From assembly GCF_000403645.1 (NCBI RefSeq), contig NC_021313.1:1817014-1881013 (forward strand): a stretch of DNA of 64,000 bases, read 5' to 3'. The DNA comes from Salinarchaeum sp. Harcht-Bsk1 (GTDB lineage: Archaea; Halobacteriota; Halobacteria; Halobacteriales; Salinarchaeaceae). The notes beneath the pieces are model-generated. The model had not been told where the DNA came from. It saw nothing but the letters and a program-made list of their open reading frames with translations, and did no database searches. The position numbers and the translations under genes were made by a program. Shown one piece after another: positions 40,894-50,110 of this stretch (positions are counted from its first letter, which is position 1; every line of letters begins with the position of its first letter).

Positions 40894-41982
40894 ATGGCTT
40901 CGGATCGGCTCCGCGACGCGCTCGCCGACCTCGGGCTCTCTCGCACCGAGATCGACGCGTACCTCGTCGTGCTCGAGGGTGGTGAGGCGACCATGCGGAC
41001 GGTCTCGGAGCGCGCGGACGTCTCCCAGAGCTACGTCTACGAGATCGCCGGCGAACTCGCCGACAGGGGCCTCATCACCGTCGACGAGAGCGTGACGCCG
41101 ACGATGCTCCGGGCGCGACCGCCCGCCGAAGCAGTCGAGGCCCTCTCGACCCGGCTCTCGGCGTTCGAGCGGGCGGCGAGCGAGCGATACGCCGCGACCG
41201 GCACCGAGGACGCCGGCTTCGAGACGATCCGCTCGGCGCGGACGGTCCGCCGACGGATCGAGCGACAGATCGAGCGGGCCGAGGAGGAACTGTACCTCGT
41301 GCTCCCCGCGAGCGAACTGGGGAACCTCCGCGACCTGCTGATCGAGGCACGGGCCCGTGGCGTCACCGTCTACTGCATGCTCACCGCTCCGGAGCCCGAC
41401 ACCGCATTCGAGGGCAACCGTCCAGCGACCGACTGGGCGACCGTCGTGCGAACGTGGGACGGCACGCCACCGATGCTGGTGCTCCGGGACGGGTCCGGCG
41501 GCGTCATGGGTGCCCACGGGCTCCTCACGCCTGGCTCGGACGAACTCGACCACGCGGTCGCGTTCGGGCAACCGGAGGTCGCCGGCGCGTTCTACGGCTC
41601 CTCGCTCGGGAACGTCTGGCCGATGGGGAACCAGCGGGCCGTGGCGGAACCGCCTGCATTGCCCGCCCGGTTCGACTTCTTCCGATCCGGCGTGACCGCG
41701 GCCGCGATTCACTGGCAGGCGGGAACGGAGCTACTCGCTGACGTGGTCGTCGTCGACGGCGACGGTGGCGGACAGCGAGAACTGACCGACGTGCCGGTGA
41801 TCGGCGTCCGCCAGAGCATGGTGGAGCCGACCGAGGCCGCATTCCCTGTCGAGAGTGCCCTCCAGTTGGCGACGGACGAGGGCGACATTTCCGTCGGCGG
41901 CCTCTCCGGGGGTTTCGGTGCCTACCACGAGCCGTTCGCGGCGAACGCCGTGACGCTCCGTCGCGCGGACGCCAGCCGCTAG
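40894..41982 (+). CDS. TrmB family transcription regulator
   Basis: 362 residues. An N-terminal TrmB winged helix (LADLGLSRTEIDAYLVVLEGGEATMRTVSERADVSQSYVYEIAGELADRGLI) is followed by a coiled dimer helix (LSTRLSAFERAASERYAAT) and a TrmB_C / phospholipase-D-like sensor domain (RRIERQIERAEEELYLVLPASELGNLRDLLIEARARGVTVYCMLTA...). TrmB proteins bind sugars and control sugar transport or central carbon genes. The divergent MFS gene is the natural target, and the palindrome over its own promoter suggests autoregulation. The effector is unknown. Confidence 0.9.
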   Translation: MASDRLRDALADLGLSRTEIDAYLVVLEGGEATMRTVSERADVSQSYVYEIAGELADRGLITVDESVTPTMLRARPPAEAVEALSTRLSAFERAASERYAATGTEDAGFETIRSARTVRRRIERQIERAEEELYLVLPASELGNLRDLLIEARARGVTVYCMLTAPEPDTAFEGNRPATDWATVVRTWDGTPPMLVLRDGSGGVMGAHGLLTPGSDELDHAVAFGQPEVAGAFYGSSLGNVWPMGNQRAVAEPPALPARFDFFRSGVTAAAIHWQAGTELLADVVVVDGDGGGQRELTDVPVIGVRQSMVEPTEAAFPVESALQLATDEGDISVGGLSGGFGAYHEPFAANAVTLRRADASR

Positions 41983-41994
41983 TGCTGGCAGTGC

Positions 41995-42735
41995 TCAGTC
42001 CTCCGCGTCGAGCGCAGCCAGCGCCGCTTCGAGCGTGAACTCGCCCTCGTAGAGTGCGCTGCCGACGACGACCGACGCGGCGCCGGCCTCCCGCAACGCG
42101 AGCACGTCGTCGATCGTCGCGACGCCGCCGCTGGCGATCACCGGGATCGAGACGGCGTCGACGAGGTCGGCGACCGGTTCGGTGCGGACGCCCTCGAGCT
42201 TCCCCTCGACGTCGACGTTCGTGAAGAGGATGCCCGTGGCGCCGAGGTCGGCGTAGCGCTGGGCGGCCTCGGCGGGTGCGAGACCGGTACCCTCCGTCCA
42301 GCCCTCGACGACGACCTCGCCGTCCTTCGCGTCGAGGCTGACGACGACGCTGTCGGGACGGCGCTCGCTGATCGCCGCGACGATATCGGGGTCCTCCACG
42401 GCCGCGGTTCCCAGGATGACGCGATCGATCCCGAGGTCGAGCAGTTCGACCGCGTCGTCGACGGTCCTGATCCCGCCGCCGAGCTGGACGGTAACCGTCT
42501 CGGGCACGGTCTCGACGATCCGCTCGACGGCGTCGGCGTTGATCCGCTCGCCCTCGAAGGCGCCGTCGAGGTCTACCAGGTGGAGCGTCGTCGCTCCCTG
42601 GTCGAGCCAGCGCTCGGCGGCCTCGACCGGATCGCCGTAGCGGCGGTCGGTCCCACGCTCGCCCTGGACCAGCTGGACGACTTCGCCGTCCCGGAGGTCC
42701 ACCGCCGGGACGACGGTGAACGCGTCGGTCGTCAT
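41995..42735 (-). CDS. hisA: ProFAR isomerase (HisA)
   Basis: 246 residues, a (beta/alpha)8 barrel. First half: VVPAVDLRDGEVVQLVQGE with catalytic Asp in the first strand, TLHLVDLDGAFEG and QLGGGIRTVDDA with the first phosphate loop; second half: SLDAKDGEVVVEGWTE, GILFTNVDVEGKLEG with the second catalytic Asp, VIASGGVATIDD and SVVVGSALYEGEFTLE. It performs the Amadori isomerisation, step four of histidine synthesis. MTTDAFTVVP start chosen at 42735; the 62 codons above are not conserved. It is convergent with the TrmB gene, 12 bases apart. Confidence 0.96.
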   Translation of the reverse strand: MTTDAFTVVPAVDLRDGEVVQLVQGERGTDRRYGDPVEAAERWLDQGATTLHLVDLDGAFEGERINADAVERIVETVPETVTVQLGGGIRTVDDAVELLDLGIDRVILGTAAVEDPDIVAAISERRPDSVVVSLDAKDGEVVVEGWTEGTGLAPAEAAQRYADLGATGILFTNVDVEGKLEGVRTEPVADLVDAVSIPVIASGGVATIDDVLALREAGAASVVVGSALYEGEFTLEAALAALDAED

Positions 42736-42820
42736 GGTTCGGATCGGGTGGGCCTGGGGCGTATCGCTTTCGCTCCCGGTCGGGGGCGCTAGCACAATCC
42801 TGTGTGGGTAGGCCGCTGCG

Positions 42821-42897
42821 GTATCGAGAATCTGTAGGCCAGCCAGGTATCGCGAGTCTGCAGTCCAGCCAGGTTTCGCGAGTCTGCTGCCCCACAG
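42821..42897. repeat. 26-base tandem repeat upstream of hisA (gap 42736-43048)
   Basis: Three units, 42821-42846, 42847-42872 and 42873-42897, each starting GTATCG or GTTTCG, then (A/C)GAGAATCTG or CGCGAGTCTG, then a CCAGCCAG-like end. They lie about 85 bases before the hisA start and 150 before the transducer start. No gene is visible in this 313-base gap; the last 60 bases before 43049 are AT-rich. Confidence 0.75.
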
Positions 42898-43014
42898 GCC
42901 AGCGAACGCTCGCAGAATCATTCACTGATATGTACTGTAATACTATCCAACGGTGGAAAATAATCCAGCACCTCGTCGTTGTATCTAGGAAGAAATTCGA
43001 GTAAACCACCAATA

Positions 43015-43023
43015 CGTTTTATC
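43015..43023 (+). promoter_or_regulatory. TATA-like box of the transducer gene
   Basis: CGTTTTATC centred about 29 bases before ATG 43049, in an AT-rich stretch. Confidence 0.65.
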
Positions 43024-43048
43024 TGGTTTCCGCTGGAAGCCAGGTACC

Positions 43049-44842
43049 ATGACTTCGGCCCTTCGGGTGCTCACGCCACCGGTCCTCGCGATCGTCGGCG
43101 TCGTCGCCGGCTGTCTCCTCGCGGTCTGGGCTGGGACCATCGCGCTCACTGGTGGCTCGATCACGCTGACGAACCTCGCCGTGCTCGCCGGTGGGCAACT
43201 CGCCGTGGTTACCGTGGGCCTGGCGGTCGCAACGACCGTACCGCGAGGCAAACTCGAGCCGCTCGAGCAGGCTGCCCGCGACCTCCAGCGTGGCGATCGC
43301 CCAGCCGACCTCCCCACGGATCGCGACGACGAGGTCGGTCAGGTCGCGGCGGCGATGGCGTCACTCACTGCCGATCTCGCCGACGCCGAGCAGCGGGTGG
43401 TGCGCGCCGAGCGCCGGGCCGAGGATCGCGCTGCGGAGCTCACGGCCCTGTCGGAGGCGCTCTCAGCCCACGCCGAGGCGTTCGAGGCCGCCATGGATCG
43501 AGCGGCTGCGGGCGACCTGACGACCCGCATCGAGGCCGAGGCCGACGACGACCGTCTCGCGACGCTCGCCGGCGAGTTCGACGCGATGCTCGCCGAGATC
43601 GAACGAACGATCGACCGGCTCAAGCGCTTCTCGAACGACGTCGCGATTCACGGCGAAGAGGTCACCGCGAGCGCGGCGGAGGTCCAGCACGCCAGCGAGC
43701 AGGTTTCGACATCCGTCCAGGAGATCTCCGAGACGACCGAGACGCAGTCGCGGACGTTCGAGCGGGTCGCCGAGCGGATCGACGAACTCGCCGACGCCAC
43801 CGAGTCGATCGCCGTCCGGGCGGAGACCGTCTCCCGCGTGGCCGAGCGGACCGCGGAGACCGGCCAGCGTGGGCAGGAGGCCGCACGGGACGCCGCGATG
43901 GCGATGGAGTCGATCGACGCGAGTTCCGCCAGCGCGACGGAGGAGATGGCGGACCTGGAGGCACTGGTCGACGAGATCGACGAGGTCGCGGAGTTCATCT
44001 CCGAGGTCGCGGAGGAGGTCAACGTCCTCGCGCTCAACGCGAACATCGAGGCATCTCGGTCGGCCGCCGACGCGAACGAGGGCTTCGCCGTCGTCGCGAA
44101 GGAGGTCAAGGACCTCGCCGCGGAGACGAAGTTCTCCGCCCAGCGCATCGAGAACCTCGTCGGCGAGGTGAAGGTCCAGACCGAACTCGCCGCCTCGGAG
44201 GTGCAATCGACCAGGGACGCCGTGACGGAGGGCCGCGATACCGTCGAGGAAGCGATCGACGCCCTCGCGGAGATCGCCGACTACGCCGACGAGACCCACG
44301 AGGGCGTCCTCGCGATCTCGGAGGCGACCGACGAGCAGACCTCGGCGACGGACGACGTCGTCTCGATGGTCGACCACGCCGCGAAGCTCAGCCGCGAGGT
44401 GGACGCCGAGGCCGGCACCGTCGCCGCGGCCGCCGAGCAACAAACCAGCGCCCTCACCGAGGTCTCCCACGGCACGGGCCAACTCTCGACGGAGGCCCAG
44501 TCGCTTCGGGACGCGCTCGATCGCTTTCAAACGGCCGTGGAACCCGAGGAGGCGAGCCGTGGCTGGCTCCCCGAGGCGTCGACGGCGGGCGAGGGCCCGC
44601 GAGCCAGCGACCAGCCCGCTCCGCTGCAGTCCGGTGGCGCCCGGTCGGCGGCACCGAACGCTGCGTCCCGAAACGAAGCCGGTGGCGGTCCCGACGGCGA
44701 CGAGCGGACCGCCGCGTCGACCGACGCTCCCGATCGAACGACGGCCGCCGACGGCGACGAGCAGGACGCTGCGTCGTCCGACGGAGACTGGCCCGGCGCG
44801 TGGGAGCCGACGGTGGAACCGGCAACGCACGACGAGCAGTGA
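43049..44842 (+). CDS. Halobacterial transducer (methyl-accepting protein) without sensor domain
   Basis: 597 residues. Two membrane helices at about 12-34 and 42-64 are joined by only ~7 residues, so no extracellular ligand domain exists. HAMP follows (RGKLEPLEQAARDLQRGDRPADLPTDRDDEVGQV, about 66-120), a second HAMP-like repeat (MDRAAAGDLTTRIE...LAGEFDAMLAEIE, about 148-193), then the cytoplasmic coiled coil with the hairpin tip EVNVLALNANIEASRSAADANEGFAVVAKEVKDLA at about 323-360. A disordered acidic tail starts near 505. This is the build of sensory-rhodopsin transducers HtrI/HtrII, which sense through a partner opsin, but no opsin gene is adjacent. It should signal to CheA/CheW. Confidence 0.92.
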   Translation: MTSALRVLTPPVLAIVGVVAGCLLAVWAGTIALTGGSITLTNLAVLAGGQLAVVTVGLAVATTVPRGKLEPLEQAARDLQRGDRPADLPTDRDDEVGQVAAAMASLTADLADAEQRVVRAERRAEDRAAELTALSEALSAHAEAFEAAMDRAAAGDLTTRIEAEADDDRLATLAGEFDAMLAEIERTIDRLKRFSNDVAIHGEEVTASAAEVQHASEQVSTSVQEISETTETQSRTFERVAERIDELADATESIAVRAETVSRVAERTAETGQRGQEAARDAAMAMESIDASSASATEEMADLEALVDEIDEVAEFISEVAEEVNVLALNANIEASRSAADANEGFAVVAKEVKDLAAETKFSAQRIENLVGEVKVQTELAASEVQSTRDAVTEGRDTVEEAIDALAEIADYADETHEGVLAISEATDEQTSATDDVVSMVDHAAKLSREVDAEAGTVAAAAEQQTSALTEVSHGTGQLSTEAQSLRDALDRFQTAVEPEEASRGWLPEASTAGEGPRASDQPAPLQSGGARSAAPNAASRNEAGGGPDGDERTAASTDAPDRTTAADGDEQDAASSDGDWPGAWEPTVEPATHDEQ

Positions 44843-45054
44843 CTGGACCGGGCAGTTCCAGACGTCACTGCTCGTCCGCGGACGGATAGCGACGCCACCG
44901 ATGCTGTCGAGTCCCCCGCGACGCGACGTTCGCACAGCAGACTGTCGCATTCAAGACGGATGCCCAGTTTGAAAGGGGGATTCTTGCGTCATTGCTTCAC
45001 GATCGGCGAATTACGGGGGGAACGATCGCGATAATTGTCCGAACCTCTACGTAC

Positions 45055-45465
45055 GTGGGGTCCCCCGCCGAATCGGAGGCTGTGATCGAGGAGGCACTGC
45101 CTGCCGACTGGGAGCGCGAGCGACGACCCGGCGGCGTCGACACCGATCGTCGCCCGTCCTTCGTGGCGTTCCGTCACAGCTCAGGCGACGTACGGGTCCG
45201 GATCGCGCCACCGAACCCAGAACTCGACCGACACGCCCACCTCCTCACCGTGACACTCTATCCCGGCACGGAACTCGCGACGACCAGCGAGGTGCGATCC
45301 GTCACGAGCGAGGACCGCGTCGCCGACCTCGCCGTCGACTGGATGAAGCTCTTCGACGGTGCCTACGACGGCCCCGGCGACGTCGAGCGGGCGGCCCAGT
45401 TCGCGATCGAGCGGATCGCGCCGCCGGACGTCGTGCTCGACTCGCTGGTGAACGACGACGAGTGA
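45055..45465 (+). CDS. Haloarchaeal hypothetical protein
   Basis: 136 residues from GTG 45055; the frame stays open to 44992 but those codons are not acidic and include a probable promoter (GATAATT at 45030-45036). Acidic alpha/beta protein with blocks ESEAVIEEALPADWERER, RPSFVAFRHSSGDVRVRIAPP, HLLTVTLYPGTELATT and a C-terminal helix DVERAAQFAIERI. No signal, membrane segment, Cys or known family. It lies downstream of the transducer with its own likely promoter. Start uncertain. Confidence 0.6.
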   Translation: MGSPAESEAVIEEALPADWERERRPGGVDTDRRPSFVAFRHSSGDVRVRIAPPNPELDRHAHLLTVTLYPGTELATTSEVRSVTSEDRVADLAVDWMKLFDGAYDGPGDVERAAQFAIERIAPPDVVLDSLVNDDE

Positions 45466-45529
45466 GCCTCGCGTGCGGGTTGGCCGACTCCCGCGGAATC
45501 CCTTTGCTTCCGGGTCCACTCTGTAGCCC

Positions 45530-46525
45530 ATGGAATACTTCGTCACTGGCGGGACCGGCTTTCTCGGCGGCCACGTGACGCAACAGCTGGTTGCGGACGG
45601 GCACGACGTCGTGGCGCTCGCCCGATCGCCAGCGGACGCCGACGACCTCCGCGACCTGGGCGTCGACGTCGTACAGGGCGACGTCACGGATCGCGAGACC
45701 CTCCGCGAGCCGATGTCGGGCGTCGACGGAGTCTTCCACGTCGCTGCCATGTACCGCCTCGGCGTCGACGATCCCGCTACGATGCGCGACGTCAACGTCG
45801 AGGGGACCCGCAACGTCCTGGACCTCGTCGCGGCGCTGGATCTCCCGAAGGCCGTCTACACCTCCACGCTCGCCGTGAACTCCGACACGAACGGGGAGCT
45901 GGTCGACGAGTCCTATCGCTTCGAGGGGACCCACCTGTCGGCGTACGATCGGACGAAGGCCGAGGCCCACGACGTCGCGATGGCACTCGCGGCGGACGGC
46001 GTGCCGATCGTGACGGTCATGCCTGGGGCGATCTACGGTCCGGGCGACACCAGCCAGCTCGGCGGCATCTGGCGGGACTACCTGCGCGGTGAGTTCCCGG
46101 CGGTCCCCCGACGGACAGCCTGGTGCTTCTCCCACGTCGACGACGCGGCCCGGGCACACCTGCTGGCGATGGAACGGGGCGAACCCGACGAGGCCTACAT
46201 CGTGGCGGGCCACCCGATGACGCTCGTGGAGGTCCTCTCGGTTGCGGAGGAACTGACGGGAATCCCCGCGCCGCGTTCGGTATCGCCGGCGTGGTTCCGG
46301 TTGGCGTCTCGCCTCGCGGGGCTCCTCGAGCGCGCGGTCACGTTGCCACCCGACTACCGTGCCGAACCGTTGCGGGTCCTCGGCGGTGCGACATACCTCG
46401 GCGACGACCGGAAAGCACGCGAGGAACTCGGCGTCGAGCACCGGTCCTTCGAGGCGGGATTCGCCGAGGCGCTCGACGCGATGGCGAGGGAAGAGGAGGT
46501 CGACGTCACGGTCGATCGTCCCTGA
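45530..46525 (+). CDS. NAD(P)-dependent epimerase/dehydratase family protein
   Basis: 331 residues, extended short-chain dehydrogenase. Nucleotide loop TGGTGFLGG at 6-14, GDVTDRETL (adenine pocket Asp), the VFHVAAMYRLG block, VYTSTLAVNS (catalytic Ser/Thr) and SAYDRTKAEAHD with the Y-x-x-x-K pair. The C-terminal part (SHVDDAARAHLLAMERG, AYIVAGHPMTLVEVL) resembles the dihydroflavonol-4-reductase/hopanoid-HpnA branch rather than sugar epimerases. Exact substrate unknown. Single gene; convergent with cgi121. Confidence 0.88.
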   Translation: MEYFVTGGTGFLGGHVTQQLVADGHDVVALARSPADADDLRDLGVDVVQGDVTDRETLREPMSGVDGVFHVAAMYRLGVDDPATMRDVNVEGTRNVLDLVAALDLPKAVYTSTLAVNSDTNGELVDESYRFEGTHLSAYDRTKAEAHDVAMALAADGVPIVTVMPGAIYGPGDTSQLGGIWRDYLRGEFPAVPRRTAWCFSHVDDAARAHLLAMERGEPDEAYIVAGHPMTLVEVLSVAEELTGIPAPRSVSPAWFRLASRLAGLLERAVTLPPDYRAEPLRVLGGATYLGDDRKAREELGVEHRSFEAGFAEALDAMAREEEVDVTVDRP

Positions 46526-46535
46526 GGTCTCGTTG

Positions 46536-47087
46536 CTACCGCTCGACGGCGAGCAGCGCCACCCGCTCCCTGACGAGCGTCGCGAGGTCGGCGTCGCTGG
46601 CGGCGAGTTCGGCCTCGTCGATCCCGAAGAACGACCGGAGCCGCTCGGGATCGCCGAGTTCGGCACCGCGTTTCAGGTCGGCGGGCTCGATCAGGTCGCG
46701 GACGGCGTCCGCAGCCGCCGTCTCGGCTGCCCGGACGTCGCCCTCGCTCCCACTCACGCCGTCCGCATCGATATCGTCGTCGAGTCTGGCGACGAGCACG
46801 ACGACCGGCGTTCGTCCCTCGGCGACGCCCAGTTTCAATGCGACCTCGATCTGGCGGGTGCCGGCGGCGTAGCAGAGCACCTCGACGGCCGGATCGCGTG
46901 CGATCGCCTCGCCGCGATCGATCGCGCGGCGGGCCGTCCGCAAAGCGTGGTCGAGGTGTCCCCTGCTGGCGACGTAGCGGGCGTCGAACGCCTGGACGAC
47001 GCAGCCGTGCTCCTCCCCGATCGCGGTGAGGGACTCGAGAAACGCGTCGAGGTCCTCGACGTCGGCGTAGCCCTCGACGAGTCTCAC
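46536..47087 (-). CDS. cgi121: KEOPS complex subunit Cgi121
   Basis: 183 residues. VVRLVEGYADVEDLDAFLE opens the protein; family blocks are HGCVVQAFDARYVASRGHLDHALRTARRAIDRGEAIA, AVEVLCYAAGTRQIEVALKLGVAEG and PVVVLVARL. Cgi121 helps the KEOPS complex (Kae1, Bud32, Pcc1) bind tRNA for t6A37 synthesis, and in archaea it recruits the CCA end. The start is GTG 47087 with GAGGTGG 6 bases upstream. It lies 52 bases after hel308 on the same strand, so both are probably one operon. Other KEOPS genes are not in the window. Confidence 0.88.
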   Translation of the reverse strand: MRLVEGYADVEDLDAFLESLTAIGEEHGCVVQAFDARYVASRGHLDHALRTARRAIDRGEAIARDPAVEVLCYAAGTRQIEVALKLGVAEGRTPVVVLVARLDDDIDADGVSGSEGDVRAAETAAADAVRDLIEPADLKRGAELGDPERLRSFFGIDEAELAASDADLATLVRERVALLAVER

Positions 47088-47139
47088 GACTGGCCACCTC
47101 GACGCGGTAGCTGGCGGGCCCGCCGATCGCCGCGCTCGG

Positions 47140-49686
47140 TCACGAGAAGTCACCCAGGTTCGCCTGGTCGCCGTTGGCGTCGTCGTCGGCGCTGGCGTCC
47201 GGTCCGCCGCCGCTTCCGCCCGATCCGCTCGCTGCCTCCACGCTCGCCTCCGCGTCCTCGTCCGGTTCGACGGCCTCCATCGAGGCGTCCTCTCGCCCGG
47301 CGTTCTCGAGGATGGTCTCCGCGGTCGCCTCGCGGCCACGGAGGGCACCGAGAATCACGCTCTTGTCCGCCGTCCGGAGCGCCTCCCGGTTCTCGATCCC
47401 GGCGCGATAGAGCCGCCGCGCCCGCTTGCGACCGACGCCCCGTACCCCGACGAGTTCGAGGAGTTCGTCCTTCACGCCGTGCTGGACGCGCATCCTGGCC
47501 TCCCGGACGTCGTCGACGACCGGCGCGCCGAGTTCCGCGACGATCTCCTCGGTCGCGCCGAGCAGCCACTCGGCGGTGTCGACCTTCGAGCGGATGTCGC
47601 CGGGGCCGACGCCGTAGCGGTTCGTGATCTTGTCCTCGTCGAGTTCCTCCGCCCAGTCCTCCAGCAGTTTCGCGGTCTTGAGCGCCGACAGCCAGTGCTC
47701 GAAGCGGTCCTCCTCGTACTCGCTCGGTGCGGCGCCCAGTAGCTCCGTCTCGTGCTCGTAGTAGAGTTCGCTGTAGGTCTCGCGATCGCCCGAGCGGAGG
47801 TACAGTTCGTACATGTCCGGTGTGCGCGAGACGAGGTGGTACAACGCGAGCGGGGTGAGGGGCACGTCGTCGGCGTAGGTCGGGCCGGCGTCCTCGGCCG
47901 GTTCGGTCGCTGCTTCTACGTCATTCTCGGCGCCATCAGCCGCGTCGTCACCGGCAGTGGCGGAATCGACGAGTTCGCTGGCCGGCGTGAATCCGCCGCT
48001 GGCGCTCTCCTCGTTGAGCGCGGCCTCGGCGTCGTCGAGCGGGACCTCCTCACTGGTTTCGTCGCGGCGTTCTGCCGCCGAATCTCCCGACGCACTCCCG
48101 TCGTCGACCACCAGCGCGTGCTCGATGCCGTCGACGATCGTCGCGGCGCTCATCGGGTCGAGGTAGAGCCGCGAGACGGTGTGTCCGAGGTTGGTCGCCG
48201 TGAGCGTTCCGCCGTCCCGCTCGAGGAAGTCGTTGCGCTGGAGGTAGACGAGGACGTCCTCGACCACGCGCCCGATGCGGCCGGCCTCGCTGGTCTGGCT
48301 GGCGTAGAGCGTTTCTTCGAGGAAGGAGAGGAGCTCCTCTCTGGAGCGGGCGAACCCGGAGGCGACCGTCGCGAGGACGTGGGTCCGGAGCGCGGGCTCG
48401 GCGGCGAGCTTCGACTGCACTGGCTCCGGATCGGCCTCGACGTAGCGATCGAACAGTTCGTCGAGTTCGTCGTGGCCCTTCGCGAGCAGGAGCGCCTCGC
48501 CGTAGGGGTCCATGCCCGGCCGGCCCGCCCGGCCCATCATCTGGTGGACCTCGAGGACGGGCAGGGGCTGCATCCCGCCGGCGTTCCCGTCGAAGCGCCG
48601 CCAATCTCGGACGACGACCCGGCGGCTCGGGGTGTTCACGCCCGCCGCGAGCGTGGGGGTCGCGGAAACGACCTTCACGAGCCGATCGCGGAACGCGTCC
48701 TCGACGAGGCTGCGGTGCTCGCTCGCGAGCCCGGCGTGGTGGAAGGCCGCGCCCTTCGCGACGGCGTCGGCGAGGTCGTCGCTGGTCTCGGTGTCGCTGA
48801 CGTCCCGGATCTCCTCGGCGAGCGTGGCGAGTTTGGCGCGTTCCTCGGGTTCCAGATTCGGTTCGACGACGGAGCCGAGTCGCCCCGCCGCCGCCTCGGC
48901 GTTCCGCCTGGAGTTGACGAACACCAGCGTCGAACCGCCGTCCTCCAGGGTGTCCCGGACGATCGCACCGGTCGCGGACTCGCTGGCCCCGACGGGAAGC
49001 TCTTCGCGCGTGTGGCCCTCCTCGCCGTCGTCGAAGTGCGCCGCGCCGCCGTAGTGCACGCCCATCCGGAGGTCGATCGGGCGCCAGTCCGTGTCGACGA
49101 GTTCGGCGTCCAGCCACTCGGCGATCGCGTCGGCGTTGTCGATCGTCGCGGAGAGGGCGACGATCTGTGCGCCGGGGTTCAGCTGGCGGAGCTTTGCGAG
49201 GGTGACTTCCAATGTCGGGCCGCGCTCGGGGTCGTCGATCAGGTGGACCTCGTCGGAGACGACGCAGCCGAGGTTCTCGATCCAGGAGGCCCCGTTGCGC
49301 ACGAGCGAGTCCACCTTCTCCGAGGTCGCGACGATCAGGTCCTTGCTCGCGAGCCACTCGCCGCTGGCCTCGTAGTTCCCGGTGGAGACGCCGACGTCGA
49401 TGCCCAGCGCCTCCAGCTGCTCGAACTCCGCGGCCTTCTCGCTGGCCAGTGCCCGGAGTGGGACGATGTAGAGCGCCGTCCCGCCGCGGTCGATCGCCGA
49501 GATCATCGCGAGTTGGGCGATCAGCGTCTTCCCGCTCGCGGTCGGCACGCTCGCGACGAGGTTATCCCCTTGCGTGACGCCCGCCTCGACCGCCTCCGCT
49601 TGCGGCGGGTACAGCGAGTCGATCCCGTCCTCGCGCAGTAGCTCGGCGGCGCCGGTTGGCAACTCCGGGATCGTCTCGACGTCCAT
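47140..49686 (-). CDS. hel308: ATP-dependent DNA helicase Hel308
   Basis: 848 residues, superfamily 2 helicase. Walker [10 protein letters not shown] at 46-54, DEVH at 145-148, SATIDN, and [11 protein letters not shown] (motif VI) around residue 385. Then the winged helix, ratchet domain and C-terminal helix-hairpin-helix ([23 protein letters not shown]). An acidic insertion of ~90 residues sits at about 535-620. The C-terminus QANLGDFS fits a PCNA-interaction peptide (Q-x-x-L-x-x-F-x). Hel308 unwinds lagging strands at stalled forks. ATG 49686 chosen since the extension above it is Pro/Arg-rich. Upstream gene of cgi121. Confidence 0.95.
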   Translation of the reverse strand: MDVETIPELPTGAAELLREDGIDSLYPPQAEAVEAGVTQGDNLVASVPTASGKTLIAQLAMISAIDRGGTALYIVPLRALASEKAAEFEQLEALGIDVGVSTGNYEASGEWLASKDLIVATSEKVDSLVRNGASWIENLGCVVSDEVHLIDDPERGPTLEVTLAKLRQLNPGAQIVALSATIDNADAIAEWLDAELVDTDWRPIDLRMGVHYGGAAHFDDGEEGHTREELPVGASESATGAIVRDTLEDGGSTLVFVNSRRNAEAAAGRLGSVVEPNLEPEERAKLATLAEEIRDVSDTETSDDLADAVAKGAAFHHAGLASEHRSLVEDAFRDRLVKVVSATPTLAAGVNTPSRRVVVRDWRRFDGNAGGMQPLPVLEVHQMMGRAGRPGMDPYGEALLLAKGHDELDELFDRYVEADPEPVQSKLAAEPALRTHVLATVASGFARSREELLSFLEETLYASQTSEAGRIGRVVEDVLVYLQRNDFLERDGGTLTATNLGHTVSRLYLDPMSAATIVDGIEHALVVDDGSASGDSAAERRDETSEEVPLDDAEAALNEESASGGFTPASELVDSATAGDDAADGAENDVEAATEPAEDAGPTYADDVPLTPLALYHLVSRTPDMYELYLRSGDRETYSELYYEHETELLGAAPSEYEEDRFEHWLSALKTAKLLEDWAEELDEDKITNRYGVGPGDIRSKVDTAEWLLGATEEIVAELGAPVVDDVREARMRVQHGVKDELLELVGVRGVGRKRARRLYRAGIENREALRTADKSVILGALRGREATAETILENAGREDASMEAVEPDEDAEASVEAASGSGGSGGGPDASADDDANGDQANLGDFS

Positions 49687-49824
49687 TCGGGCCGAGGTAG
49701 GCGCGTGTTCCGGGTTAGGGTTTCGGATGCGTGGTCGGGTGAATTCGGGTGGTGGGCCTGGATTTCGTATCGCGGATAGTGGTTCATCGGCTGCCGCGCC
49801 CGTACTCCCCGAGACCGCATCTGC

Positions 49825-50006
49825 AACAGCCGCTTCGAACGCCCTCGGCGGTCTCGCGGTCACTCGCCGGCACATCCCGCCGCTCTCCGCACCGCCCGCG
49901 GCGCGATTGGGCCGCCCGAGCGATCGCGACAGGAGCGGTCGGCTCGGCCGACCGCCTGCACCTGGCGGCTTCACCGCCACGCACGCCTCGCCCTTTCAGT
50001 ACACCA
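49825..50006. repeat. Dispersed GC-rich repeat, copy B (gap 49687-50110)
   Basis: Both ends match copy A: TTCGAACGCCCTCGGC on the left and GCCTCGCCCTTTCAGT on the right, with the interior diverged. It occupies the space between hel308 and the HAD gene. No gene lies in this 424-base gap. A weak CTCAAG at 50079-50084 is at -27 from the next ATG. Confidence 0.6.
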
Positions 50007-50110
50007 GGGCCGGCAGGTAGTCGAGCGGCTGTCTCGGGTGGCTGTTCCCCTGCCTGCCCCCGAGCCGATCCCAAACCGCTCAAGCAGCCTCGGCCCCAAC
50101 CTGCATTCGA

